Shown in pieces: positions 1 through 5,952 of a stretch of DNA of 10,153 nucleotides. Within the stretch, counting starts at the first letter, position 1, and the number at the start of each line of letters is the position of its first letter. Below the pieces are notes generated by a model, which was not told where the DNA came from, did not search any database, and was given only the letters and a program-made list of their open reading frames with translations. The DNA comes from Cellulomonadaceae bacterium TMED98 (lineage in GTDB: Bacteria > Actinomycetota > Actinomycetes > Actinomycetales > Microbacteriaceae): contig NHEZ01000001.1 in NCBI GenBank assembly GCA_002172585.1, positions 1-10,153 of the forward strand, read 5' to 3'. The position numbers and the translations under genes were made by a program.

Positions 1-168
1 CCAGTGGAATTAGCTAAACCAGCGGTAATGGTAGCGGCAACGCCTTGTGGTGTAATGTCATTCATGTTGGCGATGAACTATGGCGTAAAAGTGGCCAATA
101 TTGCTCGAGTGATTTTAATCTCATCTTTGCTGTCTTTACTGACTATTAGCTTCGTAGCAATTATATGA
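1..168 (+). CDS. AEC (auxin efflux carrier) family transporter, C-terminal fragment
   Basis: The window opens inside this gene; frame 1 reads 55 codons and stops at TGA 166-168. What remains is two hydrophobic helices joined by a short polar loop: an AxPCGVMSFMLA helix, a loop reading NYGVKVAN, then a long Ile/Leu/Ser-rich helix that ends the protein. This matches the last two membrane segments of AEC-family carriers, where a small-residue/proline stretch before 'LA..YGV' is typical. Such carriers are inner-membrane secondary transporters of organic acids or related anions; the substrate cannot be told from this piece. Codon use is richer in A/T than in the agl genes. It reads in the same direction as the agl operon but is separated from it by over 500 bp and the opposed aglR, so a functional link is not implied. 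Confidence 0.7.
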   Translation, partial: PVELAKPAVMVAATPCGVMSFMLAMNYGVKVANIARVILISSLLSLLTISFVAII

Positions 169-614
169 TTTTGCCTAATCGTTTTACATCTTGGTTCACT
201 TGCCATGCGGCTCTATCACAATCTCTAATCTTGAACGGTTAGGCGAAACGGTTTCACATATGTTGTAAATCCGCCTCAAGTGGCATTCTTGGGTTATCGC
301 GTAGCGAATTTAGATCGAATTGGGACGGTTCTACTTGGTAGGCTATTCCGACAATTCCATTTGATTTAAGCGATGATCATCGCATCATAAATTGGGCTGA
401 TGCTGCAAGGTTTATCAGTGCGTCTCGTAAATTTATAAGTATGCCAGAACTAATGCGTTCATGACTAGCTTAGATACTTTCAGAATAAATTTTCTTGCTT
501 ATGCGATGTCTGGAAACTATCCATCAGATCTGGACGGGCATCTTTAATGAAGCTGTTTCAAAACTAGTTGACAGATCCTTTAGCTGGCACGAAACAAACA
601 AATAAAACATAGTT
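169..614. other. Intergenic region with decayed coding traces, no intact gene
   Basis: No open frame of useful length with a start is visible here. The base composition is AT-leaning. A 12-bp sequence TTGCCTAATCGT at 171-182 recurs inverted at 633-644. Positions 342-461 and 461-544 are open in two adjacent plus-strand frames with protein-like composition (listed separately). I see no tRNA, CRISPR repeat or recognisable mobile-element gene. The stretch looks like the scar of a lost gene between the AEC transporter and the agl locus. Confidence 0.5.
342..547 (+). pseudogene. Possible frameshifted remnant of an unknown protein
   Basis: After a TAG at 339-341 the frame is open to TGA 462-464 and encodes about 40 residues, including the segments RIINWADAARF and SRKFISMPELMRS. 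A second frame begins with an ATG at 461-463 that overlaps this stop and encodes 28 residues, including FRINFLAYAMSGNYPSDLDGHL, ending at TAA 545-547 with a TGA directly after. The two segments lie head to tail, as expected if one reading frame had been broken by a small indel near 460. The first segment has no in-frame start codon. I do not recognise the family. The alternative is that both openings are chance in AT-rich DNA. Confidence 0.25.
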
Positions 615-662
615 ACCCATTAATCGCTTCTTACGATTAGGCAAGTCAAGCTGGGTTTTTTT
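615..662. terminator. Probable (perhaps bidirectional) intrinsic terminator between aglR and the upstream region
   Basis: Nested inverted repeats are visible. An outer ACCCA (615-619) pairs with TGGGT (652-656), and an inner TAATCG (621-626) pairs with CGATTA (634-639) across a 7-base loop. On the plus strand the outer stem runs into seven T residues (656-662). On the minus strand, the direction of aglR, the inner hairpin is followed by a T-rich stretch at about 583-606. It lies 50-100 bases beyond the aglR stop codon, a sensible place for transcription to end. The stems are short and AT-containing, so this remains tentative. Confidence 0.4.
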
Positions 663-708
663 GGCGGGAAAATCGGCAAATTCATCGCGAGTGACCGAAC
701 TTAGGGTG

Positions 709-1740
709 TCATTTGCTGCCAGGGGCTGGCCCGGTTGAACGCCCAACCACCAGCTGTGCCTCAAGTAGTTGGGTCTGTGGGAGGGAATTGGGGTTTTCAA
801 TTTGATCAATAAGAATATTTGCAACGTGTTTCCCCGCATCTCTGACCGAAGATCTTGTTGCCGTAAAAATCGGAACGGTTTCACCGTTTCGTAGATAAGA
901 AAGTTCGTCATCATGCGTAATAACCGAGACGTCTTTACCCATCGTCAGCCCAGCCTCTTCGATGGCTCTGCGAACGCCTATGGCCGAAATGAGCGACGAG
1001 ACTAAGATTGCCGTAGGTGGATTGTCTGATGTAAGCATATCTCGAGTTTGATGGTAGCCATATATCTCGGTCATTTCTTGGCTTTTCATAATCGACGGGT
1101 CGATCTCAATGCCACGATTTTGCAAACCGGCGATGTAGCCGTTTCGGCGCCGCATCGCAAAATCCATGTCCTCAAAGCCATTGATCAGGGCAATTCGTCG
1201 GTGTCCCAGATCCAACAAGAACTCGGTCGCCCGCAGAAATGAGCTTTTGTTGTTCACATCAACCCAATTGTAGGGAACGTTTACACCCGACGATCTACCG
1301 TGCACGGCGAAGGGAAGGCCCATTTCGGTAAGTGTCTGGATGCGCGGGTCGTTTGCCCTTGGGCCCTGAACGATGACGCCGTCAACCACGGCTGTCTGCA
1401 AGAGCCTGCGATAGGTTGCGCCTTCGTCTTGATCCGACACTTGAGAGAGAAACATTTCAAACCCCCGAGACGAATAAGTCTCGACGGCGCCTGCAACAAA
1501 ATCTCCGAAGATCGGGTTCACCATTTCGTGCTGGGTAGACTTGGGTAAAATGTGTCCGATCATGTTTGATCGCCCAGTTGCAAGCCCAGCCGCGCGTCTG
1601 TTCGGAAAATATCCATACCGTTGCGCTGCCGCCTCGATGCTCTGACGTGTGGTCTCGCTGACTTCTGGGTAGCCGCCAAGAGCGCGACTAACAGTCGTTT
1701 GCGAAATTCCTAGTTTTTCAGACAGTTCTTTCAGATTCAT
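709..1740 (-). CDS. aglR: LacI-family transcriptional regulator of the alpha-glucoside operon (AglR-like)
   Basis: The 343-residue protein has the standard LacI/GalR architecture. An N-terminal helix-turn-helix (about residues 2-23, LKELSEKLGISQTTVSRAL) is followed by the hinge helix containing YFPNRRAAGLATGRS (about 44-58), with Leu53 where the minor-groove leucine sits. A periplasmic-binding-protein-like effector domain follows (about 60-335), with the motif FAMRRRNGY and a THDDE segment. I chose the ATG at 1738-1740. An in-frame ATG 12 codons upstream exists, but it would put operator DNA (1751-1760) inside the gene, and LacI proteins normally begin only a few residues before the HTH. A weak GGA lies about 8 bases before the chosen start. 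It is divergent from aglE and separated from it by 299 bp. By family precedent it represses the neighbouring operon, and the operator next to its own start suggests autoregulation. The name rests on locus context as well as sequence. Confidence 0.85.
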   Translation of the reverse strand: MNLKELSEKLGISQTTVSRALGGYPEVSETTRQSIEAAAQRYGYFPNRRAAGLATGRSNMIGHILPKSTQHEMVNPIFGDFVAGAVETYSSRGFEMFLSQVSDQDEGATYRRLLQTAVVDGVIVQGPRANDPRIQTLTEMGLPFAVHGRSSGVNVPYNWVDVNNKSSFLRATEFLLDLGHRRIALINGFEDMDFAMRRRNGYIAGLQNRGIEIDPSIMKSQEMTEIYGYHQTRDMLTSDNPPTAILVSSLISAIGVRRAIEEAGLTMGKDVSVITHDDELSYLRNGETVPIFTATRSSVRDAGKHVANILIDQIENPNSLPQTQLLEAQLVVGRSTGPAPGSK

Positions 1741-1750
1741 CGATTCGTCC

Positions 1751-1760
1751 AAAGCGCTTT
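1751..1760. promoter_or_regulatory. Operator O1: AAAGCGCTTT palindrome next to the aglR start
   Basis: This is a perfect 10-bp palindrome, AAAGCGCTTT, of the type bound by LacI-family proteins (A/T-rich arms around a GC-rich centre). It begins 11 bases upstream of the chosen aglR ATG on the minus strand, where bound protein would hinder transcription or early elongation of aglR. The same core, with shared flanking CC on the left and a T/A-rich right side, recurs at 1910-1919. Confidence 0.65.
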
Positions 1761-1855
1761 TAACATAGGATAGCATCGCGAATGCTTAAAAGGCGATAGT
1801 TCTTTTCCGACGTTTTCTCCAAAAAGCCAAATTTAGAGCAAAAAATTGCCACTTT

Positions 1856-1870
1856 ATACAAAAAATGTAT
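1856..1870. repeat. Short inverted repeat ATACA-N5-TGTAT touching the aglE -35 box
   Basis: ATACA (1856-1860) and TGTAT (1866-1870) are exact inverted copies around a run of A residues. The right arm ends at the first base of the TTGACA -35 hexamer. It could be a binding site for a second regulator such as a global carbon-control protein, or a by-product of the AT-rich stretch. No further copy is seen in the window. Confidence 0.25.
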
Positions 1871-1902
1871 TGACAGATTGCCGCGATACAGTTCTTAACA
1901 AT
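1870..1902 (+). promoter_or_regulatory. Candidate sigma-70-type promoter of the aglEFGAK operon
   Basis: A perfect -35 hexamer TTGACA lies at 1870-1875. The -10 is weak and ambiguous: TCTTAA at 1893-1898 gives the ideal 17-base spacer but matches the consensus at only three positions, and the overlapping CTTAAC does no better. The predicted transcription start near 1905 would fall directly before operator O2, so a bound repressor would block initiation or escape. The untranslated leader would be roughly 135 bases. Confidence 0.5.
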
Positions 1903-1909
1903 GATGCCC

Positions 1910-1919
1910 AAAGCGCTTT
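1910..1919. promoter_or_regulatory. Operator O2: AAAGCGCTTT palindrome downstream of the aglE promoter
   Basis: This is a second exact copy of the 10-bp palindrome found at 1751-1760. It sits about 12 bases after the predicted -10 region, a classic position for repression by a LacI-family protein. The two centres (1755.5 and 1914.5) are 159 bp apart, close to 15 turns of DNA at 10.5 bp per turn, so one tetrameric or paired repressor could bridge them. The copy number and placement are seen directly; binding by AglR is inferred. Confidence 0.7.
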
Positions 1920-2027
1920 AAATCTTACTTTAGAACTTGCGCTCGAGCTTTGTATGAAGCACACTAGCGCCTTAGTTTGCGCTAGGCGGGCAAATTAGCT
2001 TGGGGCCGTAGTGGCGCTTTGAAACTC

Positions 2028-2033
2028 AGGGAG
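2028..2033 (+). promoter_or_regulatory. Ribosome binding site deciding the aglE start
   Basis: AGGGAG at 2028-2033 lies 6 bases before ATG 2040-2042. It rules out the longer in-frame TTG at 2019, which would place this purine-rich site inside the gene. Another ATG at 2035-2037 is out of frame and stops at once. Confidence 0.75.
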
Positions 2034-2039
2034 AATGAA

Positions 2040-3386
2040 ATGAAATTCACAACCAAACTACTCGGTGGAGTGGCCTTTGCTGCGATGGCATCGGCATCGT
2101 CCGCTTTTGCGGGCGCGCATGGCGGTGTTTGCGATACGCCGTCGGATATGGGTGATCTTGGCAGCTTTGAAGGTGACGTTGTCACTATCATGGGTTCGAT
2201 GGAAGGCGAGGATGAAGCGCGCCTGCTTGCAATGGCAAGCTGCTTCGAAGAGGCAACTGGCGCCGTGGTTCAGTACTCGGGTTCGCGCGATTTCGCGGCG
2301 TTGATTGTTGCTGATCTTCGTTCTGGCAACGCTCCGAACATCTCGATCTTTCCTCAGCCAGGGCTTGCGGGAGACATGGCGGCCGATGGCTTCCTAACAC
2401 CATTGGGTGATGACGCCGCAGCATGGATGACTGATAACTATGGTGCTGGTTCGTCGTGGGTCGCGCTGGGTACTTATGCCGGCCCTGATGGCAGCGAAGA
2501 TTTCTACGGCTTCGCATACAAGCAAGACCTTAAGTCGCTGGTTTGGTATTCGCCAGAGCAGTTCGAAGATAACGGCTACGAAATTCCAACAACGATGGAA
2601 GAGCTGATTGCCCTGTCTGATCAGATGGTAGCAGACGGCAACACCCCTTGGTGTATCGGCGTTGAATCAGGCAATGCCACCGGTTGGACCGCGACCGACT
2701 GGATGGAAGACCTGATGCTGCGCACCACGACTCCTGAAAACTACGACCGTTGGGTGTCGAATGACCTTGCGTTTAATAGCCCCGAAGTTCTGCGCGCTAT
2801 GGAAATCTATGGCCAGTTCTCGCGCAATGACGACTATGTTGCGGGTGGCGCTTCTTCGGTCGCAACGACCTTCTTTGGTGATGCGCCAAAAGGTCTGTTC
2901 TCGACACCTGCATCGTGCTTGATGCATCGTCAGGCGTCGTTTATCCCAGCGTTCTTCCCAGAAAAAGGTGCCGAAATTGCAGCGGGTGAAGTAGACTTCT
3001 TCTACTTCCCACCCTTCGCGTCTGAAGACCTGGGCAACCCAGTGCTAGGTGCTGGTACGCTCTACACTATGACCAAGGACAGCGAAGCAACACGAGCGTT
3101 CTTCAAGTACCTACAAGAGCCTCAGGCCCACGAAGTTTGGATGAACAAGGGTGGTTTCCTGACTGCGCACAAAGGTGCAAATCCAGCAGCGTATGAAACG
3201 GATGCGCAGCGTAAACAGGGCGAGATCCTGACCAATGCAACCACGTTCCGCTTCGACGCATCGGACCTGATGCCAGGTGCAATTGGTGCTGGGGCGTTCT
3301 GGTCGGAAATGACTGCATTCGCAAACGGCCAGGATGCGCAGACTACTGCGGATAATATCCAGGCAGCTTGGGATGCCATCAAGTAA
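2040..3386 (+). CDS. aglE: Alpha-glucoside ABC transporter, periplasmic substrate-binding protein (AglE-like)
   Basis: The 448-residue protein is a family 1 solute-binding protein (MalE/AglE type) that captures an alpha-linked glucoside in the periplasm and hands it to AglF/AglG. It begins with a clear Sec signal peptide: Lys residues at 2 and 6, a hydrophobic run rich in Ala, and a likely cleavage after SAFA (residue 24). The mature part carries the typical early VTIMGSMEGEDE strand and turn, a DLRSGNAPNISIFPQPG segment, and many surface-cleft aromatics (for example FYGFAY and KSLVWYSPEQF). It ends in a helical region that contains DNIQAAWDAIK. Four Cys residues in the mature protein (31, 68 and two later, in TPWCIG and PASCLMH) could form two disulfides. 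It is first in the operon, behind the promoter and operator O2. The 86-bp gap to aglF contains a stem-loop that may raise the level of its message. The exact sugar cannot be read from sequence. Confidence 0.9.
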   Translation: MKFTTKLLGGVAFAAMASASSAFAGAHGGVCDTPSDMGDLGSFEGDVVTIMGSMEGEDEARLLAMASCFEEATGAVVQYSGSRDFAALIVADLRSGNAPNISIFPQPGLAGDMAADGFLTPLGDDAAAWMTDNYGAGSSWVALGTYAGPDGSEDFYGFAYKQDLKSLVWYSPEQFEDNGYEIPTTMEELIALSDQMVADGNTPWCIGVESGNATGWTATDWMEDLMLRTTTPENYDRWVSNDLAFNSPEVLRAMEIYGQFSRNDDYVAGGASSVATTFFGDAPKGLFSTPASCLMHRQASFIPAFFPEKGAEIAAGEVDFFYFPPFASEDLGNPVLGAGTLYTMTKDSEATRAFFKYLQEPQAHEVWMNKGGFLTAHKGANPAAYETDAQRKQGEILTNATTFRFDASDLMPGAIGAGAFWSEMTAFANGQDAQTTADNIQAAWDAIK

Positions 3387-3411
3387 ACAAGGCGATTGCC
3401 TTTAAGAAATG

Positions 3412-3437
3412 GGCCGCGCGGGATAGATCGGGCGGCC
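3412..3437 (+). promoter_or_regulatory. Stem-loop in the aglE-aglF gap
   Basis: GGCCGC (3412-3417) and GCGGCC (3432-3437) form a perfect 6-bp GC stem with a 14-base loop. There is no immediate T-run, so it is not a clean terminator. Hairpins between a binding-protein gene and its permease genes are common and usually protect the upstream message or attenuate readthrough, giving an excess of binding protein. That role is inferred here. Confidence 0.4.
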
Positions 3438-3472
3438 TGACCTGCCAAACAGTTTTTGAGTTTGGAAAAACC

Positions 3473-4726
3473 ATGCGTTCTCTACGTCCAATTATAGCAA
3501 GCAATGGCCTGGCCATTGCTTTGACTGTCATCTTCGTTCTGCCGATTACAGGTGTTCTGGCCTATTCAATTACCGCTCCTTTGGACGACTGGATGGCCGG
3601 CCTAGGGGTGTGGTTGCACGAAGCGCGCGGCTGGCGTGTTGATTTGTTCGACACCGAAGAGCGCTTTACCAAAATCGGCTTTGCCATTAGATCCATCGTG
3701 ATCGCTGTGGGTATTTCATTCCTATATTTCTGGATTACGAATTGGCTGAACGCCGGTTTGTCCCGCGTTCGGGTTGGCAAAGACCTGGGAAAACAAACCG
3801 CCATCGTCGAGGCTATCCAACCGTGGATATTTGTTGGCCCAGCATTGGTTCTGCTGACGCTGTTCTTGTTGGTGCCGGCTTTTTCGACTCTAAGTTTGTC
3901 TTTTCAAGAGGCAGACGGCACCCGCACCTTAGATAATTACTCATTTCTCTGGAACCCAGACTCGTTGGGCTATGTCCAAATTCGTTACGCCCTTCGCAAC
4001 TCGGTCATGTGGTTAATTCTTGTCCCTACCGTGTGTATTTCGCTGGGTTTGTTGATCGCGGTTCTGGCGGATTCGACCAAGTGGGGCATCGTTGCCAAGA
4101 CCCTGATTTTCGTACCGATGGCGATTTCTTTCGTTGGCGCAGCAGTTATTTGGCGCAACATCTTTGCTGGCGGTGGGATCGAGCCGCAGCTGGTGGAAAA
4201 CGGCGTTACTCCGTCGTATCAGATTGGTCTTCTAAAATCGTTGCTTGGACATACACCCGAGTACAATGAGCCACTCTATAGTCTAGAATTTTGGGGTAAT
4301 TTCTTTCTGATGTGGATTCTAATTTGGGTCCAGACAGGGTTCGCAATGGTGATTTTCTCGGCTGCTCTGCGTGGAGTGCCAGAAGATACTATTGAAGCAG
4401 CGAAAATAGACGGCGCTAACCCGTTTCAGATGTTCTTTCGCATCAAGTTGCCGCAGATATACTCGACGGTCGTTGTGGTCTGGACAACGCTTGTGATCCT
4501 TGTGCTGAAAATGTTCGATATACCTTATGCGCTGTCTGCCAACGACGATGATAAGCTGTTGTTGGCAACAATGATGGAGAACGCGCGAAACAACTGGTCC
4601 GTGGGCAATGACAACGTAGAGAACCTTTTTGCCTCGATCGCGGTTCTGCTGATGGCAACGGTGGTTCCGAATATGATTTTCAACGCACGCCGACTTCGGC
4701 GCGAGCAAAAAGAGATGGGGCACTAA
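3473..4726 (+). CDS. aglF: Alpha-glucoside ABC transporter permease, MalF-type (AglF-like)
   Basis: This 417-residue inner-membrane permease is one half of the channel through which the glucoside is imported. I count eight membrane segments (about 12-31, 70-90, 118-140, 177-198, 208-230, 275-297, 328-348 and 385-403), two more than the six-helix core, as in MalF-type subunits. The cytoplasmic EAA loop that docks on the ATPase is clear at about residues 302-330, with EAAKIDGAN followed by RIKLP. The start ATG 3473 is chosen because the frame upstream (back to 3368) overlaps the end of aglE and encodes polar, non-family sequence before the conserved N-terminal helix. Its ribosome binding site is weak (GGA about 8 bases upstream). 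Two bases separate it from aglG, so the two are very likely translated together and pair as a heterodimer. Confidence 0.9.
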   Translation: MRSLRPIIASNGLAIALTVIFVLPITGVLAYSITAPLDDWMAGLGVWLHEARGWRVDLFDTEERFTKIGFAIRSIVIAVGISFLYFWITNWLNAGLSRVRVGKDLGKQTAIVEAIQPWIFVGPALVLLTLFLLVPAFSTLSLSFQEADGTRTLDNYSFLWNPDSLGYVQIRYALRNSVMWLILVPTVCISLGLLIAVLADSTKWGIVAKTLIFVPMAISFVGAAVIWRNIFAGGGIEPQLVENGVTPSYQIGLLKSLLGHTPEYNEPLYSLEFWGNFFLMWILIWVQTGFAMVIFSAALRGVPEDTIEAAKIDGANPFQMFFRIKLPQIYSTVVVVWTTLVILVLKMFDIPYALSANDDDKLLLATMMENARNNWSVGNDNVENLFASIAVLLMATVVPNMIFNARRLRREQKEMGH

Positions 4727-4728
4727 CG

Positions 4729-5949
4729 ATGATCAGCCGCGGCTTAAAGCATATCGTCCTGGCCCTGATCGTTTTCATCTGGGTCGTTCCCTTTGTCGCT
4801 TTGGTCACCACTTCCTTGCGCTCCGAGACTGCGTCGAAAACCTCGGGCTTTTGGACGGCCTTTACTCCAACCGAGCTGGGGCACCGTTTTGGCACCCATG
4901 ATGGTGGGGAAGAGTTTGTCGTTTTGACCGGCAATATTTTTGACCGCTTGAACATGGATAAAGACAGCTTCGAAGTATCAGGGGATGTGATTTCGGTCTT
5001 CTTTAAGGGCCGCGTACCGGACCCGAATAATGAAGGTGAAACCATTCTAAAACGCCGACTTGTTCCGATGGGCGAGGTGATGGATGTCCGAGGTGGCGAA
5101 TTTGTATTCCAGGCCAATGGCGATTTTACCTGGACTTTCCCCGAGGCAACTGCACCGCGCCCGAAAAATCTGGACGTCTTTATAAACCAGGATCCCGTAT
5201 TTGGCACCGACGCCTTTGTCGAGGTTCTATTTGAAGACGAAAATGTTCCGAACGCGCTGATTTCATCGTTTATCGTAACTATTCCCGCAACGATCATTCC
5301 CATCACAATCGCAGCTTTTGCAGCCTATGCCTTTGCTTGGATGAGCTTTCCTGGCCGGGACTGGTTATTCGTAATTGTTGTGTCTTTGATGGTGGTTCCA
5401 ACTCAGTTGGCGTTTTTGCCCATTCTTACTGGCTTTAGCGGAATCGCGTCGTGGGCAACACAATTGAACGCCTGGCTAACAGATTGCGAAGCGACAAACT
5501 CGTGCCAGGTTGCATCAAAGACATTTGCAAGTCTCTGGATTACGCATACGGCTTTTGGTTTGCCGCTGGCCATCTATTTGCTGCGAAACTACATTGTTGG
5601 CCTTCCAAAAGAGCTTTTGGAAAGTGCCCGTATTGACGGGGCAAATCATCTACAAATATTCACCAAGATGATCGTTCCACTTTCAGTTCCTGCGTTGGCG
5701 TCATTTAGTATTTTTCAGTTCCTTTGGGTTTGGAACGATTTGATTGTGGCGCTCTATATCGGTCCCAACAACTCTAATGATCTGGTGTTCCCGATCCGTC
5801 TGCAAAAGCAACTGGGCACGTTCAAAGACCAGCTTCACTTGCTGAATGCGTCAGCGGTGATTTCCATGGTGGTGCCCGTGATCATTTTTCTGTCCATGCA
5901 GCGTTACTTTATCCGCGGCCTGTTGGCGGGTTCTGTCAAAGGGGGCTGA
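4729..5949 (+). CDS. aglG: Alpha-glucoside ABC transporter permease, MalG-type with extracytoplasmic insert (AglG-like)
   Basis: This 406-residue inner-membrane permease pairs with AglF. Helix 1 is at about residues 8-28. A hydrophilic, beta-rich insert of roughly 135 residues (about 35-172) follows and would lie in the periplasm, and the remaining five helices fall at about 175-200, 212-235, 268-290, 318-340 and 374-392. The EAA loop is at about 292-320 (ESARIDGAN and then IVPL), and the tail QRYFIRGLLAGSVKGG is a hallmark of MalG-type subunits. Typical MalG proteins are near 280-300 residues, and the insert accounts for the extra length; AglG homologues are known to be long. A loop with two Cys (253 and 259) lies between helices 3 and 4. 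It starts 2 bases after aglF and ends 3 bases before aglA. Confidence 0.9.
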   Translation: MISRGLKHIVLALIVFIWVVPFVALVTTSLRSETASKTSGFWTAFTPTELGHRFGTHDGGEEFVVLTGNIFDRLNMDKDSFEVSGDVISVFFKGRVPDPNNEGETILKRRLVPMGEVMDVRGGEFVFQANGDFTWTFPEATAPRPKNLDVFINQDPVFGTDAFVEVLFEDENVPNALISSFIVTIPATIIPITIAAFAAYAFAWMSFPGRDWLFVIVVSLMVVPTQLAFLPILTGFSGIASWATQLNAWLTDCEATNSCQVASKTFASLWITHTAFGLPLAIYLLRNYIVGLPKELLESARIDGANHLQIFTKMIVPLSVPALASFSIFQFLWVWNDLIVALYIGPNNSNDLVFPIRLQKQLGTFKDQLHLLNASAVISMVVPVIIFLSMQRYFIRGLLAGSVKGG

Positions 5950-5952
5950 CGG

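Larger units (their letters stand above)
1741..2039. promoter_or_regulatory. Divergent aglR-aglE control region
   Basis: The 299-bp gap between the two divergent starts holds two copies of the palindrome AAAGCGCTTT, a good -35 element facing aglE, an AT-rich core (about 1800-1870), and an inverted repeat ATACA-N5-TGTAT at 1856-1870. A further half-site-like GCGCTTT occurs at 2014-2020, just before the aglE ribosome binding site. I could not place an aglR promoter with confidence. A TATAAA-like box on the minus strand near 1853-1858 lacks a good -35 at normal spacing. Confidence 0.75.

Noticed and set aside
173-244. GCCTAA (173-178) and TTAGGC (239-244) as a hairpin terminator of the AEC gene
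   Set aside because: The loop is about 60 bases and the arms are short; the longer 12-bp match at 633-644 is the better partner for this sequence.
564-914. 116-residue minus-strand frame overlapping the end of aglR
   Set aside because: It runs in another frame of the same strand through aglR and across the probable terminator, with no recognisable domain.
1741-1776. Longer aglR start at 1776, adding 12 N-terminal residues
   Set aside because: It would place the AAAGCGCTTT operator within the coding region and add residues before the HTH that LacI-family proteins normally lack; the Met at 1740 fits the family start.
3368-3472. Longer aglF start at 3368
   Set aside because: The added 35 residues overlap the end of aglE, include the intergenic stem-loop and have no family-like sequence; the membrane protein begins sensibly at 3473.
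4319-4723. 134-residue minus-strand frame antisense to aglF
   Set aside because: It is rich in His, Cys and Arg with no domain and is fully explained as the antisense shadow of a strong coding gene.
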